NCBI GenBank assembly: GCA_963931865.1
Contig: OZ007505.1
Span: 5,765,773-5,829,772, forward strand
Length of the DNA: 64,000 bases
Direction: 5' to 3'
DNA from: Axinella damicornis
Taxonomy: Eukaryota > Porifera > Demospongiae > Axinellida > Axinellidae
A program made the translations under genes and the position numbers. Positions within the stretch are counted from its first letter, which is position 1. Every line of letters begins with the position of its first letter. Below the pieces are notes generated by a model. That model ran no database searches. It was not told the DNA's origin and saw nothing but the letters and a program-made list of their open reading frames with translations. This document shows positions 1 to 11,022 of the stretch, in pieces.

Positions 1-2922
1 TCCATTGATAATTCCTGTAGTGACTGTAAGCTTACAGATGAATATGAGGGCAACTAGAGTTACACCAGCCAGGGCAAATGGAATAAGCAGGGCTAGGTAC
101 TCATTGGAGCATTTCAAACATTGCGAACTTCCAATAGTCAGGCTGAGTCCCGACTGGCAACCTCCACACAACAGACCAGACCTGTTGTTGTTACACTGGG
201 CATCAGAACCTGAACCGTTCAGTGTGAAGTGGACAGTATCTTGTCGGCAGTAGTCAAATGTACATTGAGAATGCAGAATAACACCTCCTTTATTCACATC
301 AAATCCCACCCAAAAGTTATCGTTATCTGTACGTTCGATAGTTGCATCGCTTATGTTGCAGCTGTTTGTGTATGGCTGCAACCTTACGTCGCATACACAA
401 GCAGCACTGAGGTTGGATAGCTCAAATCCAGGTGGACAGGGAAGTACGTCAGTGTAAACTGTCAGCTTGGTTCCAGGATCCGCACATGGATTGTCAGACA
501 AGAGAGTTATTTCTTCGAAACTGTTTCGAGAGAAAACGGTGTATTGAAGAATGGTGCATTGCCTGCCCGTCTGTTGTGACATTTCAAGGGAACCAATTCT
601 GCTGCTACTTTGAGAAGAAAGAGAGCTTCGCACAATTGACGGAACTGTCCCATTTCTTTGCCCCACAGCAACAACTGGAACTTCAAGCGTTTGGCCTGGA
701 TAGACAGTGTAATTGGTACTCGTGACTGTGCAGTCTGGTATGCTGTCCTTACAGTGGCACACACGCATCGGAACAGACGATATATGAGATGTGGAATTGG
801 ATTCATTGTAACCAGTACTGATCATAGTGAATAGCAAATTTGGGGTGTATCGAAGTGTTCTATCCAGCGTGCACTTGTCCAGCAAACCTCCATACAGTGC
901 ATCTCCAGCCTCTCCAGCATGATTATGTTTGAATACGATGCTGACGGTCTCAAAGTAGTCGTTAGTTGTAAGTTGGAAAAAGCAATATTCAAGAAGAAAT
1001 GACAGTAAATTCATATCGGAAACACAAAATGAAAAAAGGTCATCTCCTACAGCAATAGCACCCCCCTTCAGTTGGGCGTGATTATGTTGGAAGTCTAGTG
1101 TTGTATTTGGAGGGAGATAAAACCTTGAATTGTCTGCAAGTGAGAGCGCACCACCATTTATTGCAATGTTACTGGTAAAACTGGCATACCCACTGAACAG
1201 GAGGGTACCCATGGAAGTGTGGATTGCACCACCATAGTCTGCGGTGTTGTTAGTAAAACCACTACCTGTTGTAAAGCCAATGACTCCTCCCAGCAACAGC
1301 ACCCCCCCTCCAAACCCTCCAGAAGCATGGTTTGTTGTGAAGTTGCTTGGCGCACTGAAACTTGTGGTACCATTCAATACAGCCAATGCACCACCACCGT
1401 AAACAGCCATGTTGTTCACGAAGACACTGTTTGCATCACAATCAAAGTAGCTACTTGAAACTGCTATGCTGCCGCCCACACCTGCAGAGTTGTCTGCAAA
1501 ATGGCTGTTCCCTATTATAGTGAAGTTACTTCGATTGATCACTGCCACCACTCCTCCTAAACTCCGTGCCTTGTTGTTTCTAGAAGTAGTACTTCCATTA
1601 AAGGTCAAAGTGCTGGAGTCACTATATATCCCCCCACCATCTGTCCCTTGAGCTGTGTTGGAAATGAATGCATTGTTTCCGCTGAAACTTATTCCACCAG
1701 TGTAAGCGTGGATTGCCCCACCTTGAGCTGCTTGGTTGCCGACGAAGCTAGTGTTTCCCTGGAAGCTTACAAAACTAGCATCTGAAAAGATTGCTGCACC
1801 TATGACTGCAGAATTGTTGGAGAAATTGCTACTTCCACAAAAGGTCACATTACTGTTAACTGCATACAAACCACCACCGTATCCAACAGAGTTTCCTGTG
1901 AACCTGCTACTGCCACTAAAAGTTGCTACCGTTGCCTGTGTGTATACTCCGAAGCCATTTTCTGACTTTGTGTTATGCACTGAGCACCTTCCAACAAATG
2001 ACAGTGTGCTGGTTCTGGCATATAGTACTGCAAGTGTTACACTGTTGTTATGAAATTGGATATCCCCACTGAAGCTAGCATTGCTGTTCTGTGAGTTGAT
2101 TATGGAATCAGTTACCAAATTTCCATAAAAGGTGATGTTCCCGGTAAATTCTGCTGTACTGAACTCTATCAGAAGTATCCTTCCTATGGCCAAGTTGTTT
2201 ATAAAGCTGCTAGTTCCCTCTGAGCTTAGATTGCTTCGTTGAACTGTTAACAGAGAAACATCAAATGAATTGTCTGCAAAAACAATCTGTCCGTCAAAGC
2301 TTACATTGGTATCCTGCATGCTGATTAATGCAGCTGTTGGACCATAAGCTTGATTGCCAGAGAACTTGTTGGTATCAGAAAACACTACAGTGCTGCTTTC
2401 GGCTTGCAAAAATCCAGCTGAATTTGAGGAAAAGTCGGCTTCCTTCATGAGTATGCTGCTGTCGGTGGCTAACATCATCAGATTCGTGTTGTCATGGAAA
2501 CTACAGTTCAGGAGCTGGAGGTCTACAGAGGTAACTGTAAACACTGCCAATGTGTCTGTTCTGCACGAAATGAAGGCCAGGTTACTAATCAGTAAATCTG
2601 ATACACTTGACATGAGAATTGATGCAATTCCTGTGCACACAACTCTGCTGGTAATGTTGGGAAAGGAGCTAGCACTGCCACGCATGGTGAAGTTGGAAAT
2701 CGCCAAAATGTAAAGTTCTCCTTCGAGATCATGATCACCGGGAAGGAATACCATTGCAGTATCAGAGTTGAAATACAGAAAACTGTCTTGAACATATTCA
2801 GAAAGGGTGAGACATGGATCACCAGGGCAGTGTGTGTCAACAGAGGGTTTTACATACTGGGTGGTCTGTGTAGAGCACAGACTAAGTGCAGCTAGCAAAA
2901 GAAGAACTACCTTGTAGGCCAT
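1..2922 (-). CDS. Beta-helix (Pmp-like) cell-surface protein, first 974 codons, runs off left edge
   Basis: I read every codon in this frame and found no stop between the ATG at 2922 and base 1, so this is one exon at least 974 codons long. The start has A at -3 and G at +4. Residues 1-19 form a signal peptide (MAYKVVLLLLAALSLCSTQ). Residues of about 90-640 are degenerate repeats of the type F-x-x-N-x-A-x-x-GGA/GGG, typical of parallel beta-helix (pectin-lyase-like, Pmp-type) proteins. A Cys-rich segment follows, with LCGGC near residue 915 and a CLKC pair, then a hydrophobic helix at about 943-963 (LLIPFALAGVTLVALIF). Many N-x-S/T sites suggest an extracellular, glycosylated domain. I associate this architecture with expanded sponge surface proteins; further membrane segments probably lie left of the window. 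The molecular function is unknown. Confidence 0.88.
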   Translation of the reverse strand, partial: MAYKVVLLLLAALSLCSTQTTQYVKPSVDTHCPGDPCLTLSEYVQDSFLYFNSDTAMVFLPGDHDLEGELYILAISNFTMRGSASSFPNITSRVVCTGIASILMSSVSDLLISNLAFISCRTDTLAVFTVTSVDLQLLNCSFHDNTNLMMLATDSSILMKEADFSSNSAGFLQAESSTVVFSDTNKFSGNQAYGPTAALISMQDTNVSFDGQIVFADNSFDVSLLTVQRSNLSSEGTSSFINNLAIGRILLIEFSTAEFTGNITFYGNLVTDSIINSQNSNASFSGDIQFHNNSVTLAVLYARTSTLSFVGRCSVHNTKSENGFGVYTQATVATFSGSSRFTGNSVGYGGGLYAVNSNVTFCGSSNFSNNSAVIGAAIFSDASFVSFQGNTSFVGNQAAQGGAIHAYTGGISFSGNNAFISNTAQGTDGGGIYSDSSTLTFNGSTTSRNNKARSLGGVVAVINRSNFTIIGNSHFADNSAGVGGSIAVSSSYFDCDANSVFVNNMAVYGGGALAVLNGTTSFSAPSNFTTNHASGGFGGGVLLLGGVIGFTTGSGFTNNTADYGGAIHTSMGTLLFSGYASFTSNIAINGGALSLADNSRFYLPPNTTLDFQHNHAQLKGGAIAVGDDLFSFCVSDMNLLSFLLEYCFFQLTTNDYFETVSIVFKHNHAGEAGDALYGGLLDKCTLDRTLRYTPNLLFTMISTGYNESNSTSHISSVPMRVCHCKDSIPDCTVTSTNYTVYPGQTLEVPVVAVGQRNGTVPSIVRSSLSSQSSSRIGSLEMSQQTGRQCTILQYTVFSRNSFEEITLLSDNPCADPGTKLTVYTDVLPCPPGFELSNLSAACVCDVRLQPYTNSCNISDATIERTDNDNFWVGFDVNKGGVILHSQCTFDYCRQDTVHFTLNGSGSDAQCNNNRSGLLCGGCQSGLSLTIGSSQCLKCSNEYLALLIPFALAGVTLVALIFICKLTVTTGIING

Positions 2923-3537
2923 TTTGCTGCTCTTTAGCTCCCAGAAGATTGTAGTAGCCTCATACAAGTTATGTATTTCTTTATCTGCATGGGGAGGAAA
3001 GAGAAAGAACAACCATGTTAAAATTGTGTTTATACTGGATGCTGGGTGATATATAACCACCCTTCCATCCTTCAACACACACACACACACACACACACAC
3101 GACATTCTGCCCTCTTTGGCTGACTTTACCTAGATTGTTGTGACTTCTGCACAGCTGCTACCAGCTTATGTCTCCTGCTGCTAGTGCTAGCTACACATAT
3201 ATAGCCTAATTCGGTGTTGCCTACACTGTGCATGTGCATCTTGTGACACCCTTGTGTCAACTGTGTAGGTCATTAGTTGATACCCACACTAGAGTAACAT
3301 TCCATGACCAAAAATAGTGGACATTTGCAGTTACAAGAACTCATAATGAGTGAACTACATGTGTAAATATTCATAACCAATGGTGGTTGAACTTCCCAAA
3401 ACGTACTACATTTGTAAATCGTTAGCATTTTGGAGGAGATTGAGGCCGTTGTCATATATTATTGTGAGACAATAAGATATGAATAGGATAAGAGCTGGGT
3501 AGGTGCTGTATGCTAGACTTGCATGTGTATAATGATA
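2923..3537. other. 5' flank of the beta-helix gene, no gene seen
   Basis: Non-coding sequence that should hold the promoter and 5' UTR of the minus-strand beta-helix gene. It contains a (CA)n microsatellite at about 3074-3100. I see no convincing TATA box, RNA gene or conserved reading frame. Confidence 0.5.
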
Positions 3538-3539
3538 AT

Positions 3540-3682
3540 GAGTGAAACTGCACTAAATCGTCAACTGCATGTTGGCACCACGAGTGCAGTTGACACTCAC
3601 GTAAGAATTACTTGCTATGCCAATGACTACCAAGTTGTGCGATTTGCCAACATGCAGTTGATGATTTAGTGCAATTTTACTC
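3540..3682. mobile_element. Foldback (MITE-like) element, about 143 bp
   Basis: The arms at 3540-3577 and 3645-3682 are inverted copies of about 38 bp with a few mismatches; the shared core is CAACTGCATGTTGGCA and its complement. They enclose about 67 bp. No coding capacity. The family is unknown and no clear target duplication was resolved. Confidence 0.6.
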
Positions 3683-3689
3683 TGTTGCT

Positions 3690-5156
3690 ACACACTGGTA
3701 CTTACATTTTTGTGGGAGATTCCTTGAAGACTGAGTGCATCAATCGGATATTAGCTGGTTTGGTGTTACCAGTAGAGGGGGTGGGGCAATCGAGATGGGT
3801 CTGGGATTCAAACGACAGCCTCTGCAGCTGGTAATTGAAGCAAGGATGGACAGGTATGCTGAGTACTGTACATTGTACATGTATTTTGAATTTGCATAGG
3901 CATACTGTGCAGTCATGCATCATGCCACTATAGATGATGCTCATCCTATTAGATTCCAGGATAGGCTTTACAGGGAATCAATCTCTTAAGTTATGACCAT
4001 GCACAGCAATGGTTGCAGGTGCCTATATACCGTATATGGGGTGTGGTGTTGGTTGCCATTAACTTGATAGGAGAGGATGTATATTGTAATGGAGTCCATG
4101 CATTGAGGTGAAACTGCATGGATAGTTGTCAATTTAAGGCTGTTGCTCTATATATGGGAGAACAGTCAGGTATCAGTATCTTGCCAGAGAGCATAATTAT
4201 AATGATTTGTTTATTCAGAAACCCTGTGAAGTCTTGCCTGTCAAGTTGCTGAAGTGCAAAGGCCTGGCAAAGGGCACCTTGTTATAGAAGCCCAAAGGTC
4301 ACAGCTACTGGTGCCCTTTGGTAGAGGCCCAGGAAAACACTGTTAGGGATATTGGCTTATTTAGTGCCTCTATAAATATGTATGATCCATGACATTTCAC
4401 ATTCATTCATTCATTCATAATAATATCAGTGTGGCTCAGAACTTCAGAAAGATGAGAATAAAGACGAGGATAATAAAGACGAGGAATAAAAAGTGATTAG
4501 GAATTAGCTAGTAATACAGTAATCTGGATTGATGTTGGTCTGTTGATTGTGATAAACCTGCAGATGAAAGACAGTAGTTGATTGTTAGTGATCAGCTACA
4601 AGTTATGCAGTATACCATTTTTAGGTTCAATTGTTCATGAGTGTATATATATAAATGGTGACTTACTGGAGGATGTGGGTATGGTTGATTCCTGTAAGTT
4701 CGTTGCTGCCTCTTTGGCAGAGGCAGTATGTTTGGGACTTGGGGCTTGTCGTGGTGGGTGTGTCTGGGGGAGATAGGATGGTCGGGGTGGGAGGGTAGGT
4801 TGGGTGGGAGTGTGGAGGGGGGGGGGGGGGGGGGGGGGGAGGTGAGGATCGTCGGAATGGGGAAGTTAGATGTAGCGCGTGTGTTAAAGGTGGTGGAGGA
4901 GGAGGTGGTGTTGAGATTGTCTGGGAGGGTTGAAGAACGAGGAGCGGTTAATAAGTGGGGCAACATTGTGTGTGTCATGTGTGAATTAGTGTGTAGGTTG
5001 CGCACAGAACAGTTCACAAAAGTGTTGAATGTGTGTGTGCTGGTAATACCTTGCTCAGTGTCCATGTTTTGATCAAGGAAGGATGTAGTCATCAGATTCT
5101 GGTGTCTGGGGGTGCAAGTGTAGGTGTGGGTGTAGATTTGTGTGTTTGTGTGCAGA
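3690..5156. other. Non-coding stretch, ending in G/T-rich low complexity
   Basis: No gene recognised. From about 4730 to 5156 the plus strand is strongly G/T-rich and includes a run of 23 G at 4817-4839. Open frames here on either strand are products of this base bias (Gly/Val-rich on plus, Pro/Thr/His-rich on minus). Confidence 0.55.
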
Positions 5157-5789
5157 TTAACCCTTTGAACGCGATCATTAATATTCATGAACTTCCGCTC
5201 ATGCGACTCCTGATCAATTTATTGTCTTGGTTACTCATCTCTAAGGCTTCTCGCCGTTTAACTTACGATCGGTGTGTAGACTTCAACTTTGGAGGCTAAG
5301 AACTATTGAAGTGTAGTTAATTTGCATGCTAAGGGTGTCATTGAGCCCCGACTACCATTATATGGCTGCTAGGCCGAGTTATACTCAAGCGCTAACCTTG
5401 GAACTCTCCCTGCCCTGGTACTGTCGATGTCTGCCCTCCAGTGGGTGAGTTACTGGTGTTGATAGGTACTTCGGTGATGCCTCAAGCCTATACTAAGTCC
5501 TTTGAGTGCTACAAATGGCGTTCCGTGGGCAAAAAAGCCTGCCTATGCTGCCAGGACAAAAAACGGTGACAAAACAGTGAGTGCTTACTTTACTCTCGAT
5601 TGGTAGGAGGAGCTTGTGATCGACTGCTGATATCCGTAGGGTCTGCCTATTGTGATTGGCATTATATTAGCAGGGTCTGCCCCGCTTCAGTTAACTCGCG
5701 AAATCGCGGTAGGCGTATAAATACGCCGTTCGCGCTGAGTGGAAGTTTTGACAGGCGTATAAATACGCCGATCACGCTCAAAGAGTTAA
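5157..5789. mobile_element. piggyBac-type non-autonomous element, 633 bp, flanked by TTAA
   Basis: TTAA occurs at 5157-5160 and 5786-5789. Immediately inside are imperfect inverted ends, CCCTTTGAACGCGATCA on the left and, read inward from the right, CTCTTTGAGCGTGATCG. TTAA target duplication and ends starting with C are hallmarks of the piggyBac superfamily. Two copies of a perfect short palindrome (GGCGTATAAATACGCC) lie near the right end. There is no transposase inside, so it would depend on a trans-acting piggyBac enzyme, of which a decayed copy lies near 10 kb. Confidence 0.72.
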
Positions 5790-6700
5790 TGATTTGCGTA
5801 TGTCCCATGCGTGCATTGACATGTGCCCTGGTTGGCAACATGTACAGAGGGACTCAACAGGTAGAGAGGAAGGCGAGGGAAGAGAATGTGTGCATTACAT
5901 GTTGGTACTATGGAAGTAGTACTTGTGGGAGTCAGGACTATTTTGTGGATGCGTTCATGCAGGAGCCCATAACGAGAAGGACCGTAACCATCCATTACAG
6001 GTTAGCAGCACACAACACTTTTTTTGTATGGATTTGAATTGCTCGCATTTGCAGTGTGCAGCCTAGTGTGTATCATAATTTGTCATAAACTGGCTGTTGG
6101 TGTGGGCAATGGATGTGTGTGTCGGAGCAGGGCATGACTTTCCCCCAGTTACAGACAGAAAAGTTATTACACACAACAGGAACTGCACTATGTGCAGGAT
6201 TACGTCAAATGGGAGTGACTGCATTTGCTTGCACAGGAATAGACAAGACGGTCAGCTAGCTACTTGTGGAATGGTTAAGTATTTTTCCCAAGGGATGGTC
6301 ATTTACTGGAAATGCTGTGACAACAAAATGGGATGCAACTCACTGTTGGTTTGTCAATCCATTGTCGGTCAGTTGGCTGCACCTGGGTAGGGGAAACGGA
6401 CAACAATGCAATGTTAAAACAATAGTGAAACTTGTTGTGCATCTTTGACGGACAGTTTATACCTTGTTTACTCAACACAAAAAGAACTGAACTGTGCCAT
6501 AGATAACTGAACCGTACCACGCTCAAAACCGTGTGGGCGTGCATTTACATGACATCAGAAATAACCGTGCTGAACGAGCAATTATTGAGGGCGTGGTCGA
6601 ACACGCGAGTACGATTTAGTGCTTCTCACCAGCATGCAGCTGCCTAGCCAATCGATCATGACTCCCTCACGTTTGCGAATAATTTCTCTGCTGTTATATT
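5790..6700. other. No gene recognised; flank of the Harbinger remnant
   Basis: Short open frames on both strands without recognisable motifs. Sequence around 6480-6600 carries repeated ACCGTG-type words also seen near 8000-8080, which may mark the outer ends of the Harbinger element, but I could not align clean terminal repeats. Confidence 0.3.
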
Positions 6701-6709
6701 CGTTTACTC

Positions 6710-7019
6710 GGAGAAGGCACCATTTACTCGGAGTAGGGTACCCTTTACTGCCAAGGCTAACTAAGCCCTTTGCCTTCAGTAGTGTGCTGACACCAAAACA
6801 GAAGGAATTCAACTACAGACTTTCAAGAGCACGAATCGTAGTCGAGAATGCATTTGGAAGGCTGAAGGCACGATGGCGGCATCTACTGAAGCAAAATGAT
6901 ATGGTTGTCACAAATGTTCCAAAGGTTGTGACTGCATTCTTCACAACGTTTGTGAGATGTTTGAACTGGTGCTTTGTGCCGACACTCCATACACGGCGGC
7001 ACATGCTCTATTATCCATA
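6710..7019 (+). pseudogene. PIF/Harbinger transposase C-terminal fragment (HARBI1-like)
   Basis: The translation contains YPLLPRLTKPF, then LTPKQKEFNYRLSRARIVVE and NAFGRLKARWRHLLK, the segment of Harbinger DDE transposases that carries the third catalytic acid (the Glu of VENAFGRLK). About base 6930 the frame slips by one nucleotide: the next frame reads DCILHNVCEMFE, matching the conserved C-terminal C-[IV]-LHN-x-CE motif. The first two catalytic Asp residues are not found upstream, so this is a 5'-truncated, frameshifted remnant. It lies opposite in strand to the Myb-like remnant next to it, as expected for two-gene Harbinger elements. Confidence 0.82.
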
Positions 7020-7116
7020 ATAATATAATGTATGCATGCACTGCCTAGCTTGTATGCTGAATACATATACATGTACATGTATATAGTGGTATGACAACGC
7101 AAACATTTGTATTTAA

Positions 7117-7560
7117 AATTCATCATGTGGGTTTGTATTGTAATCAGTAGGTGGATAGACTGGCAGAGCTTGCATGTATTGCAGTGGGTATGGAGAGGGG
7201 ACAGGAGCCTGAGGAGCCTGCATGATCATGGCCATCATCCTAAGTTGGAATTCCCTTTCTTCCTTTTTCATTCTCTTTTCTCTCGTTCCTCAAACACATT
7301 CCTTTTCTCCTCTAACACAAGAAACTTGTGATGTCAAGATTTTGTCCACAATTCCACCCATTATTTTCTCTAACTTTTGTTCCCTTCCCCGTTTCTTGCC
7401 TATCTTTGATTCCTTCTTGGCTGAGGGCGCACGTCCAGCAGTGCCACCTAGGCCTTAGCTACATCTGTCTGCACTAGCCACAGAAACAGACTAAATCATC
7501 CAGACATCCATCCGTCTGCACATGGTCCGACTTATCCTCCTCATCATTTCATCGCCAACC
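7117..7560 (-). pseudogene. Harbinger second gene (Myb/SANT-like DNA-binding partner) remnant
   Basis: Read on the minus strand, this gives a Lys/Arg/Glu-rich stretch (KKESKIGKKRGREQKLEKIM), then EREFQLRMMAMIMQAPQAP and a Pro/Tyr-rich tail ending NPHDEF-stop at 7117. This matches the C-terminal half of the Myb/SANT- or MADF-like protein that accompanies Harbinger transposases. At least one stop and one frameshift interrupt it, and the N-terminal Myb fold is too decayed to recognise. It is convergent with the transposase fragment at 6710-7019, so together they look like one dead autonomous element. Confidence 0.55.
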
Positions 7561-8097
7561 TGCACGCCTTCACCCAGTGTGTCAACAAGAAGAGGCATTC
7601 TGGTGGAAGGTTGGTCAGCCAACACTATCAAGTGCTTCCAAAACCTTTTACGACCCTCCCCTCAAGTTGTCCCTACATTGCTCAGCACTACTACCCTCTC
7701 ATGCACTTCCTTGTTCCTCTTACATCCTTCCAACTGCGCTAGAATTACATCATCACCCCAGATTTCTACACGTTTGTATACTTCCCTCATCTTTCCAAGT
7801 CAATGCCATGTCTTTCTCTCCAGTAGTTAGCTGAAACTCGAGTACCTAATGTTTAATCCAATGTTTCTAGCGCTTGCGCTCCTAAGCAACGCACACGTGC
7901 AACCGCTCACAACATGATGTGCGTCAACCGTCTCCAGTACTGGATTGAGACCGCAACCGCAACTGTTCTAACCATGCTGGCATGGCAAGGTAAGGTGGTC
8001 TGAGCACGGTTGGTTCAGTACAGTTCTGTTAGTGTTTGCACGGCAATTTAATAACCCTGTACTAAACGTGCCAGCACGGTTGTTTTGGGTTGTGTAA
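7561..8097. other. Decayed sequence between the Harbinger remnant and the CBM21 exon
   Basis: The minus strand keeps acidic fragments (for example NDEEDKSDHVQTD) that may be the 5' part of the Myb-like gene. No intact frame and no RNA gene seen. Confidence 0.3.
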
Positions 8098-8357
8098 ATG
8101 GGGTATAAGTGTATTGCTGTTTCGAATGGGAGGGAGAGAATTGGGAAGACCAACATGGGTTTCCAAAAGAACATTGTGATCAGGTCAACCGTGGACGATT
8201 GGCAGACCTACCAAGAAAGCCCAGCCGATTTCGTCGGTGCTACATGTAATAGTAGTACCAACATCGACGACTTTGGCTTCAGCCTCAACTTTCCGTACGA
8301 AGCGGAGAACTTGCAGTTCGCCATCTCCTACCAAGTGTGCGGCGAAGAATATTGCAG
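8098..8357 (+). CDS. CBM21 (glycogen-targeting PP1 regulatory subunit type) exon, orphan
   Basis: The frame reads GFQKNIVIRSTVDDWQTYQ, then a stretch with DDFGFSLNFPYEAENLQFAI and YQVCGEEY. The order of strands and the conserved V-x-V-R-x-T-x-D-x-W...F-x-F-x-L...LEFA-x-x-Y-x-V-x-G-x-EY pattern match carbohydrate-binding module 21 of the PPP1R3 family, which recruits protein phosphatase 1 to glycogen. The exon ends at a plausible donor, TTGCAG|GTATAT, at 8357/8358. The usual W-D-N-N after EY is not found: the codon is Cys, and no following exon was recognised. It may be an exon of a divergent gene or a relic; the left exon border is uncertain. Confidence 0.5.
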
Positions 8358-9911
8358 GTATATGTGCAAGCTGGTGCGCAGCTGTATATGTGTCAGTGCA
8401 CAAGAAAACATAACATACGCGATTGCACAATGCAGTGGTCCGGCTAGCGTAGCAGAAGTGCCTTATAAGGAATGTTTTATTAGCAAACTGGATGTAAGCA
8501 CGTTAGTTGCAAATGGAATTACACGGAAATGAACTTTACTAACATGATTTTAAATGTATCTCAGAAAGTAAAATGTCAATTACAGTTGCGTTTGCACTGA
8601 AATCTTTTGCAACCTGTCTTTCTTGTGATGGCATTACATAATAAGAAAAAATATGGCTACGTTAGGATAGGTACCTTGGTAATCTTGGATAACTCAGGAG
8701 ATCACCAGTAAGGGTATCATAAAGAGTCATTCTTTCCAGGTATGTGTATTGCTTTTGTGTCCTGTTTACGTGATAGGCTACACAAAAGTTGCAAAGTGAA
8801 TATGTGAGAGGTTCATTTCTCAACTCAACTACTCATTCGGAAGTGGAGGAATGGACACGTGGTTTAATGACAAGGAACTATCAGAGTTTTTCAACTTCCA
8901 GAAGAAAGAGAGAGATCAACCTCTTGAGGTCCGACAGGCTGCGACTGTCGTTGGAAAATTTCAAGACAATACAACTTGCCGACAGTACGTATATGTGCTC
9001 CATAACAGCTGTGTGAATGTTCTGAAACTTCACCAGTTTTGTTCCTATAATTAAAGCTTGATGATCTATGTGCAGGCCAAACCCTATGAGCTGTGGTTGG
9101 AGCGGTAAGTACATTGCCTTCTGCTGCTATACAAACAATGCTCAAGTGTGTACCCTCCAAAAGCAGTACATAATATAGTACGTACGTACATGCATTTCTG
9201 AAAACTGTGTGGGTGAGACAATGAAGAGGCGAAAAGGTGTTCGTGCACGCAATATACATCCGGAGAAACTGTTTGGGGCCTGTTGTCTGTGTGGCTTGCA
9301 GGCAAGTTACACACACTTGATGAACATGAGCAGGGAACAGTCAGGTTGGCTTCTGAAGTTCCAGCAGCCATCTCAAACTTATTAGATCTGCCGTCGTTGT
9401 GCCAAAGATGTGAGGAAGCATGTTGGGGACCCTCAATATTCTCCTGTGTGGCTGTGAGGTACAAGGTAAAGCACTGTATGGTTGTTAACTGTACTGACGC
9501 TGGTGCAAAAACTTGCAGCATTGGACAGCAGCTGTTATGGCAGCCCAGTTACACTGTGCACAAAGCACTATCAAAACTTCAATTCCAAACGCCAGCGAGG
9601 ATCTTGCACTGTCAGTAAAAGTTGAGCTCATATCTCATCGTGGCATGGTGAAAGGGTGTCTGATCCTGATTTAATTAAAGCAACTACTGTACAACAATGT
9701 AGCTAATAAGTGTCTCACCTTCAGGAATATTTATTGTAGAAACTGGCGCAGATTATAAACTCGAAACTATGCATGCCTAACTGCACGGTAGTATTAACTG
9801 GCACAGCACATCATATTAATTAGTAGGCGTTACCATCTGTTGGTATAATTAGATTTTTTCCGTAAAGGTCATGACACATGCACGCAATCACGAGGACATC
9901 ACATTGTCACC
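8358..9911. other. No recognised gene; short open frames only
   Basis: Plus-strand frames near 8850-9050 (containing KKERDQPLEVRQAATVVGKF) and 9283-9618 (containing several Cys) are open but match nothing I know and lack paired splice sites. They could be decayed exons or transposon sequence. Confidence 0.25.
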
Positions 9912-10352
9912 ATGGATCAAGAGGAGGCGATGGGAAGTGATCCCTTGCAAAAGGTACGCCCACTGTACCAGCACATCAAAGACAAATGCAGTATGTTGTA
10001 CGAACTGATGCGGGAATTGAGTATTGACGAAGAGTAAGGCTTGTTGTCACCTTGTGCAGTACATGAAGAACAAACCCGTGAAATGGGGTTTCAAATACTG
10101 GGTAGTTGCTGATACATCTGGCTATACAGTCAATTTTGATCTGTACACTGGCAAAGAAAGTGATTGTTCGGAATTTGGCTTAGATTACAAATACTGGGGG
10201 CTGGTGGAAGTTGGAAAAGAGCTTCTAACCCAGAGAATTGTGCTGCTTTCAAATGATTTCACCAATAATCTTGAGACCATTCCTAGTGTTACTGAACACA
10301 ACCTGGGAACGTTCTCTGCACGTTGGTTACTAGCTCCATCACACACAGGCTG
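9912..10352 (+). pseudogene. piggyBac-like transposase (DDE_Tnp_1_7) fragment
   Basis: From the ATG at 9912 one frame reads to LSIDEE-stop; from about 10024 the next frame continues MTKSKACCHLVQYMKNKPVK and then WGFKYWVVADTSGYTVNFDL with YTGKES. This order (S-I-D-E-x-M...QYM-K-KP-KWGFK-W-x-x-AD-x-SGY...F-D-x-YTGK) is the core of piggyBac/PGBD transposases, with the catalytic Asp in the SIDE region present. A frameshift near 10024 splits it, and the third catalytic segment and C-terminal Cys-rich domain are missing. It is therefore dead, but related in superfamily to the TTAA-flanked elements in this window. Confidence 0.75.
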
Positions 10353-10539
10353 AAGCCACACGTGAAATTCATTCGCAAGTGCCACAAAATAGGCACATTG
10401 CTATACTGAAAGGTGGTGACTGTAGTGATTTGTGTTGTATGTTATGCATGATGTAATCATGATGTATTATCTGCACGTACGCATACGAGTGTCAGCCTGT
10501 ATTTCTCGTTTTGCCGGTACCACTGTGGCTGTTTGGTGT

Positions 10540-10765
10540 CAATAAGAATCCAATTGAGGGATCACTACAAAACTGGCGACAAGGATGGGATGATTAGGAC
10601 ACACCAACGAGTTTAATCACGAAAATGAAACTATTTTGGCCTACCTCGAGACACTTGAGATGTTTTTACAGGCAAACGATGGATATTCCTATTATGTTTC
10701 CGGACATCACTCCTGAAGAAGACACAGATGTAACAACCGGGCCACTTGTTTGCAGATGTTAATAC
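10540..10765 (+). mobile_element. Possible LTR-retrotransposon leader and gag start remnant
   Basis: The sequence AACTGGCGACAAGGATGGG resembles the primer-binding/leader region after a 5' LTR. It is followed by an open stretch containing FNHENETILAYLETLEMFLQ, like the first helix of Ty3-type Gag. The frame stops after about 40 codons. No LTR pair was found, so this is only a weak assignment. Confidence 0.3.
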
Positions 10766-11022
10766 CCACCTATATATAAATTAGACAACGTCCTGAGTGC
10801 ACTCCTGTCAGAGTCATTGAGCCACCGAGACTGAGCAGCTGCACGGTCTACTACGCACAAAGCACCCATGGACGAAGACTTAGCTGAGAGCTGCCAAATG
10901 TCGTCAGGTCGCTTTGATACTTGCTTGCTAGCCTGACAAAGTTGAGCTGTGCGAATATTTTGCTTTAATATAATTATGCTACACCCAGGGGTGTCGCAAC
11001 TACTTTTCATTTCTGGAGTATG

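Noticed and set aside
507..806. Small frames on either strand within 1-2900
   Set aside because: All overlap the continuous 974-codon minus-strand frame and carry no motifs.
4592..5188. Minus-strand 198-codon Pro/Thr/His-rich frame
   Set aside because: It comes from a G/T-rich low-complexity tract including a 23-base G run; no splice sites or homology.
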